The notes beneath the pieces were generated by a model. That model searched no databases. It had not been told where the DNA came from and was given only the letters and a program-made list of their open reading frames with translations. From Rusavskia elegans (Eukaryota; Ascomycota; Lecanoromycetes; Teloschistales; Teloschistaceae), in assembly GCA_011316305.1 (NCBI GenBank), contig SAUG01000053.1:62001-126000 (forward strand): a DNA stretch of 64,000 bases, read 5' to 3'. The translations under genes were made by a program, and so were the position numbers. Below, one piece after another: positions 1 through 9,958 of this stretch (position 1 is the stretch's first letter; each line of letters opens with the position of its first letter).

Positions 1-780
1 GGGCAGAAGACTCTCAGCGCATTGAAATTGACAGATTGGAGCACCCATCACGAAGCAGTCGTAGCCGGCGAAATATGGCTCAAGTACCTGACACTCGATC
101 TCCTTGAAGAGCTAGAACACATTCGAGAACGCCAACTTCAGCTTGCAACGCAATTCACGAAACCCTACGAGTTCAATCGTGCATGTGCAAACAATTCAAG
201 CGATAGCCAGCGATACACGTGGATATCGCAGATGGAGCTTTCGAGGGTACATTGGCATCACTGGAGACTAAGGCAGGCGACAAACGAGATTTGGCGGAGG
301 CAGAGGACATACGAAGATGGAATTAGTGATTTCTTCGATATGTGCGAACGGAAGGACTCAATGGAACACACGGAGTCGGAACCACTGCAAGGTCCTTTGG
401 AAAAGCAGTTGGTGGTGTGCTTTGGATTTGCAGATGCGGTGGTAACTCAGACTCTGGCGAAGGGTTTACCGCCTGGTACACGTGGTATCTATGGAGATCA
501 TACCAGTGAGCAACGGGTGAGAGAGGAAAGACTGCAAGCTGTGCTCGCAGGGGCAAAATATCGTGGGATGGAAAGAACATGTAAAGAGAGATGGGAATAT
601 TGGGGTTTCCATCTTCCTCGGCAACCGATTGGTGGCGTCCCTACCGACGGGAGAACAAGAAGAAGCAATGAGAGGATAAGAAAATATCGGCATCTAATAG
701 GGTATGATATGTTAATGAATGCAACCTTTAAACCACATAGACAAAGTCATATCATAGTCCACCACGAGAGATGCACATGA
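1..780 (+). CDS. Unknown protein, 3' part (runs off left edge)
   Basis: The reading frame is open from the first base to a TGA at 778-780. No ATG marks a start near the edge, so this is the 3' end of a longer gene. The visible 259 residues are rich in charged and aromatic residues (repeated W, R, E) with a helical stretch at the beginning (LLEELEHIRERQLQ). There is no signal peptide or membrane segment in the visible part. I do not recognise the family. It could also be the last exon of a multi-exon gene. Confidence 0.5.
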   Translation, partial: GQKTLSALKLTDWSTHHEAVVAGEIWLKYLTLDLLEELEHIRERQLQLATQFTKPYEFNRACANNSSDSQRYTWISQMELSRVHWHHWRLRQATNEIWRRQRTYEDGISDFFDMCERKDSMEHTESEPLQGPLEKQLVVCFGFADAVVTQTLAKGLPPGTRGIYGDHTSEQRVREERLQAVLAGAKYRGMERTCKERWEYWGFHLPRQPIGGVPTDGRTRRSNERIRKYRHLIGYDMLMNATFKPHRQSHIIVHHERCT

Positions 781-1373
781 ACTAAGATTATCAACACTTG
801 TATCGGAGGACTATAAATTGGGATCTTTCTTCCATTTGAAGGAGTCTCCAACGTAGACACCAGGGAATGATGTGCGAAGAAGAATCGCAGAGACTCATCA
901 AGTCCATCGCCTTACCCGCTGGTGAACGAGTTCGATTAAGGGGTCAACCCATACAACATCTCTCTTTGTATTGAAGTCAGTAATAATATAGGCAACAAAT
1001 TAACCACGAATATCATAATAAATGCTATACAGTAAGACCGAAATAATCGTTACAACGATAGCCCATATCGAGGTATCGACTCCTGTACCCCGTTATTGCG
1101 ACCAACTGCTAAGATGGCAAGCCCCTGAATTAAATGCCCGAGCGGGGAGGTGATATGGATTGATCGTAAGATGGACATGCGTTCTCATGGGTTTCGCTTG
1201 CCATTTTTAGCCCCTGGACGCTGGTAGTACTGCAACCTGACGTCAAACAACATTGCGCAGTAAACATACAGGCGACAGCCGCTCTAATACAATTGTATGA
1301 AGACCGGACAACTTTCCATCCTCATTCGAACGAACGTTGCTTTCCAATAGCGTTGAAGATACTAAAAATCCCA
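781..1373. other. Intergenic, no gene seen
   Basis: Non-coding stretch between the left-edge gene and the first secreted protein. No long frame, tRNA or clear repeat was seen. Confidence 0.5.
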
Positions 1374-1907
1374 ATGAAGCGAATCAAACTGTCTCGCGTT
1401 GCCCCTATGTCGGTCTTTTTCTTGACCCTACTGCTGCAACTGTCCTTCGCCATATCCATCCCTCCATCCATCCGGCCACACTCACGGCCCTCCTCCTCTC
1501 AACTAACTCTTCCACACCCACCCGACCCGCTAGTTCTGCACGGTACCTCCTCCTCCTTCCCCCCAACCACAATCGCCATAAAATTCTACTCCTACGGCGC
1601 CCGGAACAACCTTCTTCACGTCCAACACCTCCTCGAACACGCCAGCCTCACCGCATCCATCGCGAAAGTCTCCGAAGCCATTCCTCGGAACCGCCCATTG
1701 CATTATCCTGGGGAGGACAGAAGTCTGGAACTCGATTTCAATCCTGGGAATGGCGTGACATGGGGACAGTGGATTGTCATGTTGGACGCGATGAAGGAAT
1801 TCATTGCGTGGTATGAGAGTCGTGATTTCTTGTTCGAAGTGAGGATTTTCGAAAGGGGGAAAGCGCCGAGGGCGGGTGGAGCTGGGATTTTGTGGACGGG
1901 GCTTTGA
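1374..1907 (+). CDS. Small secreted protein, first of a tandem trio
   Basis: Single-exon frame of 177 residues. The start at 1374 gives a basic n-region (MKRIKLSR) followed by a hydrophobic core (MSVFFLTLLLQLSFA), i.e. a signal peptide; an ATG at 1407 would shorten only the n-region. The mature part is Ser/Pro-rich, then holds a compact domain with strand-helix-strand character (IAIKFYSYG, WGQWIVMLDAMKEF, FLFEVRIF). The two next genes have the same size, a signal peptide and a comparable W-x-x-x-L helix followed by a strand, so I infer a divergent tandem family of secreted proteins (possible effectors or cell-surface proteins). No catalytic motif is visible. Confidence 0.6.
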   Translation: MKRIKLSRVAPMSVFFLTLLLQLSFAISIPPSIRPHSRPSSSQLTLPHPPDPLVLHGTSSSFPPTTIAIKFYSYGARNNLLHVQHLLEHASLTASIAKVSEAIPRNRPLHYPGEDRSLELDFNPGNGVTWGQWIVMLDAMKEFIAWYESRDFLFEVRIFERGKAPRAGGAGILWTGL

Positions 1908-2312
1908 GAGTGTGAAGTTGGCAAAGATACGATCGAGGGAATCGAGAGAAATGTTGTGAAGGTCCTTTGGACGCGGAGGATTTCTTGGGGCACGAGGTAC
2001 AACGGGCTTTTGACAGCTAATGCCAGTGCGTCCACCCTCGCCGAGCTTCCAACAAACGTCCAGGATTCACGGTCGGTGGGAAAAATGCAGTGCTTGAACC
2101 CTTCAAGTCAGCTGGCATGTCATTAGCGCAGATGCGAGCGAGCCGATAAGCGATAGGAGCAGAGAATTGGCCCAGGACTACAATCAAATATTAGTTCAAC
2201 TGCGGCTGCCACTGATGCGTACTTCGTGCATAAAACGTTTGTAGACTGCTTTGCTATGACTGCTGACTGCTGATTAAATCTGGTACATAAGTCCGCAACT
2301 TCTATCGACATC
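1908..2312. other. Intergenic, promoter of second secreted gene
   Basis: 405 bases without a supported gene, between two tandem secreted-protein genes. No repeat or RNA seen. Confidence 0.4.
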
Positions 2313-2991
2313 ATGTTTTTATCCTCGACCATCGCTTTGTGCATACTGGCTCTCAGCTTGCAATCACAGGATGTGTGTGCTCAAGCACAATCTAACAAAC
2401 CCCTGGATAAGTCACTGGCCACTGCCCCGACAGATGGGTAGTATTCTTGTCTCTTGCAGATAGTCTTTCTTCAGTCTCCTAATCATCCGATACAGGAACT
2501 CAAAGATCATCTGGTCGAAAATACCCGCCCCTAGTGAATCAGGAAATCAACGTCTCGAGCGTCCCGGTAGGATCTGGGCTTTTGGGATAAACATTCTCGA
2601 ACGCTCCGAAGACCTCGTATCCGACCGTGACTTTCTAGTCCCACTCATAATAGTTGTCGAGGACATCTACAACCATCACAAGAATAGCTCGGAAGTTGTA
2701 AGGAACTACACATGGCCGGACAACGAGAGCGGGCTCAGGATCGGCGCCGTTGGTCTAGGACTCGAGGAAGGACTTCCAATCGCCTTCAACAACGGTGCAA
2801 TGGTGCTCTTCACCCGATGGTTGGGTCAGTCTTACCTCCCGTATAAGTGGACCAAATTCCAGTGCGTGTATGGCTGGGAAATTGATAGGAAGATACGGGC
2901 GGTTGTTGTCGCTGAAGGAAATTTTACGTCTTTCGATGCGGGAACTCAACCGGAGGTGAAACCACCGGTACCGAACAGGCAGACAGCTTGA
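2313..2991 (+). CDS. Small secreted protein, second of the trio (2 exons)
   Basis: Exons 2313-2437 and 2496-2991 around a 58-nt GT-AG intron; the join restores one frame of 206 residues. The N-terminus is a signal peptide (MFLSSTIALCILALSL, cleavage likely after VCAQA). The mature domain begins with a strand (RIWAFGINIL), then a helix (DFLVPLIIVVEDIYNHH), then two strands around a helix with an FTRWLG segment; there are two N-glycosylation sequons (NSS, NYT). Order and length match its neighbours although identity is low. Function unknown; a secreted effector-like role is only inference. Confidence 0.65.
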
Positions 2992-3397
2992 ATATTTGGG
3001 CGGCAGAAGGGTTTTCAATCTCCAGCAAGCCATCCGACGTGACGGCGAGATTAGAAATCGACATCTTGTCGGCTTGAGATTGCCTTGTGAGATGGATTGC
3101 CGAGGATTCTTGAGTGAGTGTCCGTGGACTACATAGCATCATGAAATTTTATCACCCTTGCATGTGTTTCTGATCTTTGGAAGCAGGGAGGATTGTTTCC
3201 GTGTTCGCCTGGGGAACAAAAAAAGCGGATACAAGAAGGCGTCCAGCGTCTTCGCTCTTAGAAGCGACACGCTCGAGGCCGCGTTTCATGGCCGACTCTT
3301 GCGCCACTGCCGTGGTCGTCGCAACAGAATTTCCTACTTTAAGTCCATACTCCGAAGCTCACATTTTTTGCCAAACCTGGCCGAATCGAGAGGCAAG
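2992..3397. other. Intergenic between tandem secreted genes
   Basis: 406 bases with overlapping short frames on both strands and none convincing. Presumed terminator and promoter region. Confidence 0.35.
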
Positions 3398-4014
3398 ATG
3401 AAGCAGCTTTACTCACTACTATGCGTCTTCACTCTCCTGCAATTCCTTGACCCGATCCTAGCAGCGAATGCGCCTGGATCCGCAGACAATGTTATATTAA
3501 CGCCTAGGTAAGCTTTGCTATGTGTTTTCCAATACGAAACCAATCCAACAGCTGAGTTGCCCTCAGACTCGGAGAAGATCCTCCTCCGGGCGAACAAATA
3601 AGGGTACATGGTACCAACGTTCAAGTACTCTTCCGCGACTACCTACCTGTTCGAAGAGTCGATACGACACGCTACTTACACGCCGCTCACAACGTTCTAT
3701 ACGACATCATCAAATCTCTCAGTGTAGCGCCAGTCGGAGACCATGGAGTGCATGCCCCAAATCTCGGTCCTTGGCGATTCGGCCCGGTGTACATCACTGC
3801 GCACAACCCTTACCTTCGTATGACGTGGGAGATTCTTGCATACGCTTTACGGGGGGTGCTTGACTTTTATGATAATTGGGGTATGATGAAAATGATGGCA
3901 ATCATCGTAGAGAAAGACTTAGGGTACATTGGAGAGTTACGGGTTGCAACTGGGTATCTGAATGTTGGAAATGTGACAGCTGCTGAAAATGCGAACGTGA
4001 CAGAGACGGCCTAG
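3398..4014 (+). CDS. Small secreted protein, third of the trio (2 exons)
   Basis: Exons 3398-3507 and 3567-4014 with a 59-nt intron (GTAAGC donor, CTCAG acceptor) give 185 residues. A signal peptide is clear (MKQLYSLLCVFTLLQFL, cleavage near ILAAN). The domain has a strand (VQVLFRDYL), a helix (YLHAAHNVLYDIIKSL), a GPVYIT strand, a W-centred helix (TWEILAYALRGVLDFY) and a final strand (MAIIVEK), the same order as in the two upstream genes. The C-terminal tail has Asn-x-Thr sequons. The intron lies at a position (codon about 37-42, phase 2) equivalent to that of the second gene, which supports common descent of those two. Confidence 0.68.
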
Positions 4015-4202
4015 GCGGCATTTGTTCATATCCAGCCAGATACGCAATTCCCGCGTATACATGTTGCTATGCAGACACACTCAGGTGGACGAACCAATAA
4101 GAGTTGAAGTACACAATTTCGAGATGTAAGCATGACTTCACTCGCCTCATTGACCGTCTCAAGATATAGAGTCTTGCAATCTGTTGTGTTTTCAACAACA
4201 AA

Positions 4203-4371
4203 GCCCAGGTGGCGTAAAGGCAACGCATCAGAGCTGTACTCAGTCAGGCGGGTCGCTCCCCTACGTCTTGCGTCCGTGGGCATGAGGCTTCCAGGCATAG
4301 ATCAGGTCCCGGAAGGGATGGCTACTGACCTCGCTAATCTGAAGATTCCCTGTTCAAGTCCGGGTCTGGGT
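4203..4371 (+). tRNA. tRNA-like Pol III element, possibly degenerate, with long insert
   Basis: The two ends can form a 7-bp acceptor stem (GCCCAGG with TCTGGGT, two wobbles). An A-box-like TGGCGTAAAGG lies at 4210-4220 inside a D-arm-like hairpin and a B-box-like GTTCAAGTCC at 4352-4361 sits in a T-arm with one mismatch. A T5 run at 4379-4383 follows, as for a Pol III terminator. A stem TCAGA/TCTGA could close an anticodon arm, and a GTA triplet near position 34 would suggest tRNA-Tyr, but the pairing is imperfect and the insert would be about 100 nt. It may be a pseudogene, a tRNA-derived SINE end, or chance. Confidence 0.3.
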
Positions 4372-4383
4372 AAATATCTTTTT

Positions 4384-5582
4384 GTTTTTCGTTTGGTTCT
4401 TTGCGAACCCCAAGCAAATCTTTGGTAGCCTCTATTATTTTTTACGCTTGAAGAAGCTACTATCCAGTCCTCAAATCGTTTCGTGAAGCATTCCGTGTGA
4501 AGTCCGGGTTGAAAGCCATTAGGGTTGACATCAAAGTGTTGGCAGCAGTTGAGTTTGATCGACATTGCACCGTTCAAAAAGAGGCTATAACTGAAAAGTC
4601 AACAGATAAGTCTGCCTCAATTTCGCTGGGTAATTCGTCAAAGTATTGAGTGTACGATCTAAAGACTTGCAGACTCTAGCTATCCTAATCCCCGATTCTA
4701 GCTACGTCTGATGAGCCGGGAGTCGGTAGATGGATTGTACTAAGGCGATGAACTTGCCATGTCCGAACGAGCAAGTCCCTCGGACCGACTTACCGATTCA
4801 GTTCATCGTCACTCAGAGACGGGTGAGATGATGCCATGACACGAATACACCCTGGAAAACGTATATCCAGCTTCAGTAATTAGGCAGAAATAGACTTCAC
4901 TTCTCGAGTACGGTTGTAATGGGAAGTCTGGAGATATTTTCGTCAGTAGCTCCTTTCATCACGAGAAGTCGACATTCCCGGCGGCTAAACGATCAACGAC
5001 CGGCACATACCGGCACTAGTTCTACAAGCGCGCCCCTGATCCCCCGGTGGCGCCTACCAAAAGCCTTGGTACGGAGGTGCGCCTTGATTGGGCTTGCTCC
5101 GGATTTGGCAGTGACCGTGCTTAGCGAAGACCTCAGCCGGAGTGAGGTTGTACCCATCACGAAGGCTTGTGGAGTACGCACGTAGCTGAGAAACGAGTAC
5201 CATCGTATGCTTTCGAGGTAGTTTGCCCTGTCGGCTTGCCTAGCAACCGAAGGTGCAGCGAATGGAAGCCACGATGTTGAAGCGTACCAAACATACCAAC
5301 GGAGGCTCATCTCACGGCCGTGAGCTTCATAAATGTCGACAGCTGAATACCCTACGAAGACGACTAGGTGCAAGAGAGAAATCACCATGGGCACGGCACC
5401 AGACGGTGCGATTGCGTCCCTCGGCAGATGCAGATATAAGAATATTCCAAGAGCCATACGATCACGACCCGAACGGACTGTGGGTAGACAGACCCGACTT
5501 TCTTCTCGTCTGCTACTATCTTCGTTCGAAGAGTAAGTGGGCTTAATAGGTATCCTGTCTGCGAGCGCGAAGGACTCCAATC
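4384..5582. other. Gene-poor stretch with one dispersed repeat copy
   Basis: No convincing gene. A 195-codon minus-strand frame (4993-5580) exists but lacks domain or signal features and overlaps open frames on the other strand. The stretch contains one copy of a 57-bp repeat (5372-5428). Confidence 0.4.
5372..5428 (+). repeat. 57-bp dispersed repeat, copy 1
   Basis: Matches 55545-55601 in the same orientation with 3 mismatches in 57 bases; the last 40 bases are identical. The core holds a perfect 5-bp hairpin, GCACC-AGAC-GGTGC. The two copies are 50 kb apart and neither lies in a recognised coding region. Confidence 0.8.
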
Positions 5583-7313
5583 ATGCTATCATACTTCTTT
5601 GCTCTTTGCTTTCTCCTCTTCATTCATCCTTTACCCGCATTCTCTGGTGCATCAACATGGTCTTCACTCATCTCCCACGATCCTCAAGCCAAACAGTTGC
5701 TCCTCTATTGCAATACCATCTCCCTCGCCCAGCCGGAATGCACCACTAAATTCCTTACCCCTTCCTACCAACCCGAAACTATTCCCCCGAACTTAGTTTC
5801 TTTCCGCGCAGCAGCTACCTGTGTCTCCCACGCTAGCCTAACCTCAACCCGCCTCCGAAACATGTTCAACTTGGACCCGTCCACCATGTCTCTCCTCGCG
5901 TCATCCTCATCGTCATCCACGGAGCCTCCCAACTTCAATTGGCAGCAAATGCCCGACTCCTCCTACTGGCGCGCCACATACAGTACCCAAGCCCGCGAAG
6001 CAGCAGGCAAAAGCGCACGAGATGCATACGCAGAGTACCTGCGCGGGATCCGCGAATTGGAAAAGGTACCGTCCTGGGCAAAGCCGCTTATGGACAAGCA
6101 TGATGAGACAGCCGAAACGTCGTTCGAGTTCGGTAAAATGCTCTTGGATGCTGCTGAAACCAAATGGGGTGTTGGAGAAGACAAGTATAAAGCTGCTTAC
6201 AATGACCCTTGGACAGTGGGTGTGCGACCTGATCTAGCCTGTCCGGCGGACTCGGAGGGGTGTTTGGTGAGGAAAGAGGAAGGGGCGATAGATGTGGTAC
6301 CGTCGCCTGAGGGGAAGGGGAGCAATACGCTCGAAGGGCCGAGTGGTGAGGGTGAGAGAAATGAAGAGGATCCGACGGAGCAGAATAAGTGGCCAGAGGG
6401 GATGGATGAAGATCCTGATCTTATGGAGCCAATCATCAGTGGTAATGAGGAGGTTGATGTCGATTTGGAAGACGAACTTGAAGCTACACCAGTCTTGAAA
6501 GACGAGACTTTGAAGACGGCGATGCAGAAGTGCCAGGAAAGAGAAGAGAAGAAGCTGTGGGGTGGGATTGGGTCAACGACCATCGATCCGAACGCTGGAG
6601 CAATGAGTGAAGAGGAGAAAAGAACGGAAGCAGAGTATTACAAGAGACTGGGATTCTGCGACAAATCTTACTACGGAGAGAAAGGTTGTCGAGAGTGGAA
6701 GCGACAGCTGGACTCGATTCCCATGACGCCTGACGCAGTAGTGGAGCTGGAATCGCAGCTGCAAGGGCAGCTTGACCTATGTCCTGTGAACCTGATTGAG
6801 GTAACCGACTGCCAACGCGCGAAAGAGAGCGTGTACATGCGCTTAACCATACTTGACGAGACAGCGCAAGTTCTGGATACCAAATTTCAGCCCGGAAGGC
6901 CTGTCGACGTTGTCCCCCGCTTGGACTTCTTACTGACCGGTCAAAACGTTACAGGGTCGATGGGAGGACTCCAAGTGCAGCCCTTGGAAGAAAAGAAGGG
7001 TCCATCCGTCAACGACAAGTTGACGTTCAAGCCTGTGTCTATCCCAAGGTTGCCCGGAACAATGTTACCAAAGCCGTCTACACCACCAGCCAAAGAAGTA
7101 CTAAGGCTTCCCTTTAAGAACAAAGCTTTTGACATCAGGCTGGCAGCTACCAGCTCAAACGACCCTAGACTCCCGATGTGGGATCTTCCCGGGAAAGAAG
7201 TGCCAAGGATCCCAGGTGCACCGGGCCACGAGATGCCTCAAGACCACGTCTTCAACCCTCCAGCGATTGGAGGCCATACCGTACCACCATTCCGTCTCCC
7301 GGCACAAGCATGA
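5583..7313 (+). CDS. Large secreted protein with scattered cysteines
   Basis: Single exon, 576 residues. The N-terminus is a signal peptide (MLSYFFALCFLLFIHPL, cleavage near AFSGA). Residues about 30-210 form an alpha-helical region with Cys pairs; about 215-300 is acidic and low in complexity (many E, D, G); residues 310-430 carry Cys motifs (MQKCQ, FCDKSYYGEKGC, DLCP, TDCQ); the C-terminal 100 residues are Pro-rich (LPKPSTPPAK, IPGAPGH). There is no transmembrane segment or GPI signal. I do not recognise the family. The long intronless structure and signal peptide suggest a secreted or cell-wall protein of a lineage-restricted type. Confidence 0.7.
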   Translation: MLSYFFALCFLLFIHPLPAFSGASTWSSLISHDPQAKQLLLYCNTISLAQPECTTKFLTPSYQPETIPPNLVSFRAAATCVSHASLTSTRLRNMFNLDPSTMSLLASSSSSSTEPPNFNWQQMPDSSYWRATYSTQAREAAGKSARDAYAEYLRGIRELEKVPSWAKPLMDKHDETAETSFEFGKMLLDAAETKWGVGEDKYKAAYNDPWTVGVRPDLACPADSEGCLVRKEEGAIDVVPSPEGKGSNTLEGPSGEGERNEEDPTEQNKWPEGMDEDPDLMEPIISGNEEVDVDLEDELEATPVLKDETLKTAMQKCQEREEKKLWGGIGSTTIDPNAGAMSEEEKRTEAEYYKRLGFCDKSYYGEKGCREWKRQLDSIPMTPDAVVELESQLQGQLDLCPVNLIEVTDCQRAKESVYMRLTILDETAQVLDTKFQPGRPVDVVPRLDFLLTGQNVTGSMGGLQVQPLEEKKGPSVNDKLTFKPVSIPRLPGTMLPKPSTPPAKEVLRLPFKNKAFDIRLAATSSNDPRLPMWDLPGKEVPRIPGAPGHEMPQDHVFNPPAIGGHTVPPFRLPAQA

Positions 7314-7601
7314 CGTTGAGGATTTCATTGAGGTAGGACTCCACAAACTATGTACGAGCTAGTGTTCTGACTTATTTTGGAGTTCATAGCAGCATCCTGG
7401 GTAGCTCGAGGTATTAACTTGGGGTTTGGGAATAATCTATTGAGTGGGGTGTTCGATCGCTTCGTATAAATGTGGGAAACTGCCCACGTTACCTTCTTCA
7501 GATATCTGGTATCTGGTAGATAATATCCGTACCTCTTACAATCAAACCTCAGAATAGGGATCAGGGCCTCTTTCCCACCATTCCAAAGGTTCGACCTTGG
7601 C

Positions 7602-8568
7602 TTATTTTGCCAACATACCGCCGAACGCAGCATTGAAGTCTGCAATTGTAAATGGACCAACAGTCCAAGGGGTGGCAAGCTTAACTCGAAGAGTCATAGG
7701 CTTGGAGATACTAATAGTGTAACTGTCCGGCGGTCCGTCTTCTTCACGAAAGAAAACGCTAACGCGGAGCTGCAAGCCATCAGGCATTGAAATACCCAGA
7801 CAGTTATCCCAGCCTCTGTAGCACAACAGGTTTAATGACTAGAACAATCACCTACTCTTTGTAATAGTCCAGATATAATGCAGCTCTGGCACATCACCAA
7901 AGGTTTTGTCTCAAGATAAGTCCCACAAATGACGGACATGCTCCGACAGAAATCGCCGAAAATGGAAGAGCCTGAGCCCACCACACCAATTTGCGGGATT
8001 TGTCAGTACCTTCATTCACGCTCTTCTCACAGAATACAACATGTAAACTCACAGCCCCGTCCGGATATATGAGCCCATTGGAGGCCACCTCCACCTCCTC
8101 GATGTCAAGCCAATTATCACACAGATATTCACCCTCAAGTAAACTGTCAAGACTTCCTTTGGCGTTATCACCATCGAGGTCTTCCGGCTTGAAAAGGCAT
8201 CTTGTCCTATCTTCCAGCACTTGCAGGATCTGAATAATGCCTCCTTGGTCTCAAAGAGTGGTTGATATATTCTTGAGCTGGGTAGGTCAGCAAAAGTGCA
8301 GAAATTGCGACTCTGCTTTCTGGTGGGAAGCGACCGGAAAGCTGCGGATGTCGGTCTTGAAAGTCGACCTCTCGTGACGTTCCTTCGCGGCGGAAAGATG
8401 GTGGCGGTATGAGTCATGAAATCGTTGGCACCACATGGATAAAGTGGGGATTCGTAAGCGACCGTTCTTATATCTGGTATACTGGACCACTGCATTTGGT
8501 GAATAGGGGTATCCGCAATATCCGCATCGCTGCCTTGGCCGGTGCGATGGAAGAATTGATTCCCCCAC
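7602..8568 (-). CDS. Probable multi-exon gene, structure unresolved
   Basis: Three minus-strand segments look coding but could not be joined with certainty: 8568 to about 8330 (starts MGESILPSHRPRQRCGYCGY, a CxxC pair), about 8230-8055 (acidic, EDLDGDNAKG..CDNWLDIEEVEV) ending at a GTGAGT donor, and 7826-7602 (LQLRVSVFFREEDGPPD.. to the stop). Several CxxC-like pairs suggest zinc binding but no known finger is complete. It may be a decaying gene. Function unknown. Confidence 0.35.
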
Positions 8569-8987
8569 GAGACAGTTGCAAGTTGTTACGTGGGGTAGAT
8601 TCCTACAAACCCGGAATATAATGCGAGAACATCATGAAAAATACTGTTTTGTATATTGTGATCCAGTCTGGCTAAGCAAGGGCGGTCGAATTTTGATCCT
8701 CAAACTTAGCTCAAGCTTTACTGTATTCCCGCGGGCTCCGCACAACACCGCGGAGTCCGCGGAGTTTTGTAATAAGGATCCGAACTGACTGAGCTTAGAA
8801 ATCAATATGGAAGGATGAGGGTATTACCTGCCCCTATGGACTCTTCTCTTGAAAAGCCTATATAGAGGGTCTCGCGCTCCATGCTGGAGATGGTCGTTGA
8901 AAGGTATTGTGCAGCAAGGCTTACACATTTATACCAACGAGTCTTCCAAACAATTTCTACTGTCCCCGAAAACAGTGCCACATCAAA
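8569..8987. other. Intergenic, between divergent genes
   Basis: About 420 bases. A GC-rich imperfect hairpin (GGCTCCGC and GCGGAGTC, 8734-8757) is present. Probably a promoter region for the genes on either side. Confidence 0.35.
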
Positions 8988-9601
8988 ATGGAGGCCGCAA
9001 GCCAAGAAAATATCCCCGAGGTTACAAACCCAGGAACACAGCTCCAGACTCACAACGAAGCGAACCTCGTCAGAAGAAATCGAAAGTATGCGAAATGCTT
9101 CGATGATGGTGACTTGTCACATGTACCCGCAAAGAGATACGTGATTGGTACATCTGACCGCTACCCATATCAAACCATCGGCTGACACGCACAGTAACCT
9201 GTATGGACGTCCGGATCGATCCCGCCGCTGCCTTCGGTATTGACCTCGGAGACGCCCACATTATTCGTAATCCTGGTGGCAGCGCCCGCGAGGCCCTGCG
9301 CGGGCTCGTGTTCTCAAACCAGCTGCTAGGAACTACGCAAATCTTTGTGATCAAGCACACGCATTGTGGATTATCGGTTAACACGAATGACTCGATCAAC
9401 CGAACAATTGCGAAGAACCTTGGGGAAGTCGCCTTGGCTGAACTCAACGGGCTTGATTGGTTTCCATTCACGGATCCTGAGCAGGGTGTTAAGGACGATG
9501 TTGCGTTTTTGAAAGCGAGCAAGGCGATCCCAGAGTCTGTCGATATTAGTGGTTGGGTTTATGACGTTGAGACTGGCAAGGTTGGGCTTGTGAGGAAGTG
9601 A
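8988..9601 (+). CDS. Beta-class carbonic anhydrase (2 exons)
   Basis: Catalyses reversible hydration of CO2 to bicarbonate. Exons 8988-9147 and 9195-9601 with a 47-nt intron give 188 residues. The splice join creates VTCMDVRIDP, which carries the first zinc ligand C56 and the D58/R60 dyad; the remaining ligands are H108 and C111 in KHTHCG. The segments AAAFGIDLGDAHIIRNPGGS and TNDSINRTIAKNLGEVA are typical of the short beta-CA form of fungi. The length fits that subclass. The start at 8988 was chosen because it gives the normal family length; an in-frame ATG upstream at 8907 could add a leader. No signal peptide, so probably cytosolic. Confidence 0.9.
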
Positions 9602-9958
9602 GTCTGGCAGTAAGCGTGAATTACTGAACGGACGTGGTCAACAAAGATGGCAGTCTGTTTTGTCGAGGCAAAAGTCACGATATTGGAAAGCGGCTCTACA
9701 TACCAGCGTTCTGACTCACTGATTACTTTGGCTGAACATCTTTGGAACGCACATGTCATAACATATTGATAGGATCCATAAGCTGACATTACACTTTTCC
9801 GTAGTCTGGATTGGGACATGTGGCTTATGTCGGTTCGATTCGGGTGAGGTTACATTTTTGAGCCCGAAGTCTCTTATTCGATAGATCGATGAGCTGCCGG
9901 CAGCCTCGTCGAGCGGATAAGCGAAGAACACGACGCTCAAGTATTGTTGGTTCTAAGA
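9602..9958. other. Convergent 3' intergenic
   Basis: 357 bases between the carbonic anhydrase and the HeLo gene, which end towards each other. No gene or RNA seen. Confidence 0.4.

Noticed and set aside
4993..5580. 195-codon minus-strand frame
   Set aside because: No domain, signal or plausible composition; both strands are open here and the frame runs through the dispersed repeat.
8734..8757. GC-rich hairpin as a regulatory RNA
   Set aside because: Short, imperfect and isolated; no further support.
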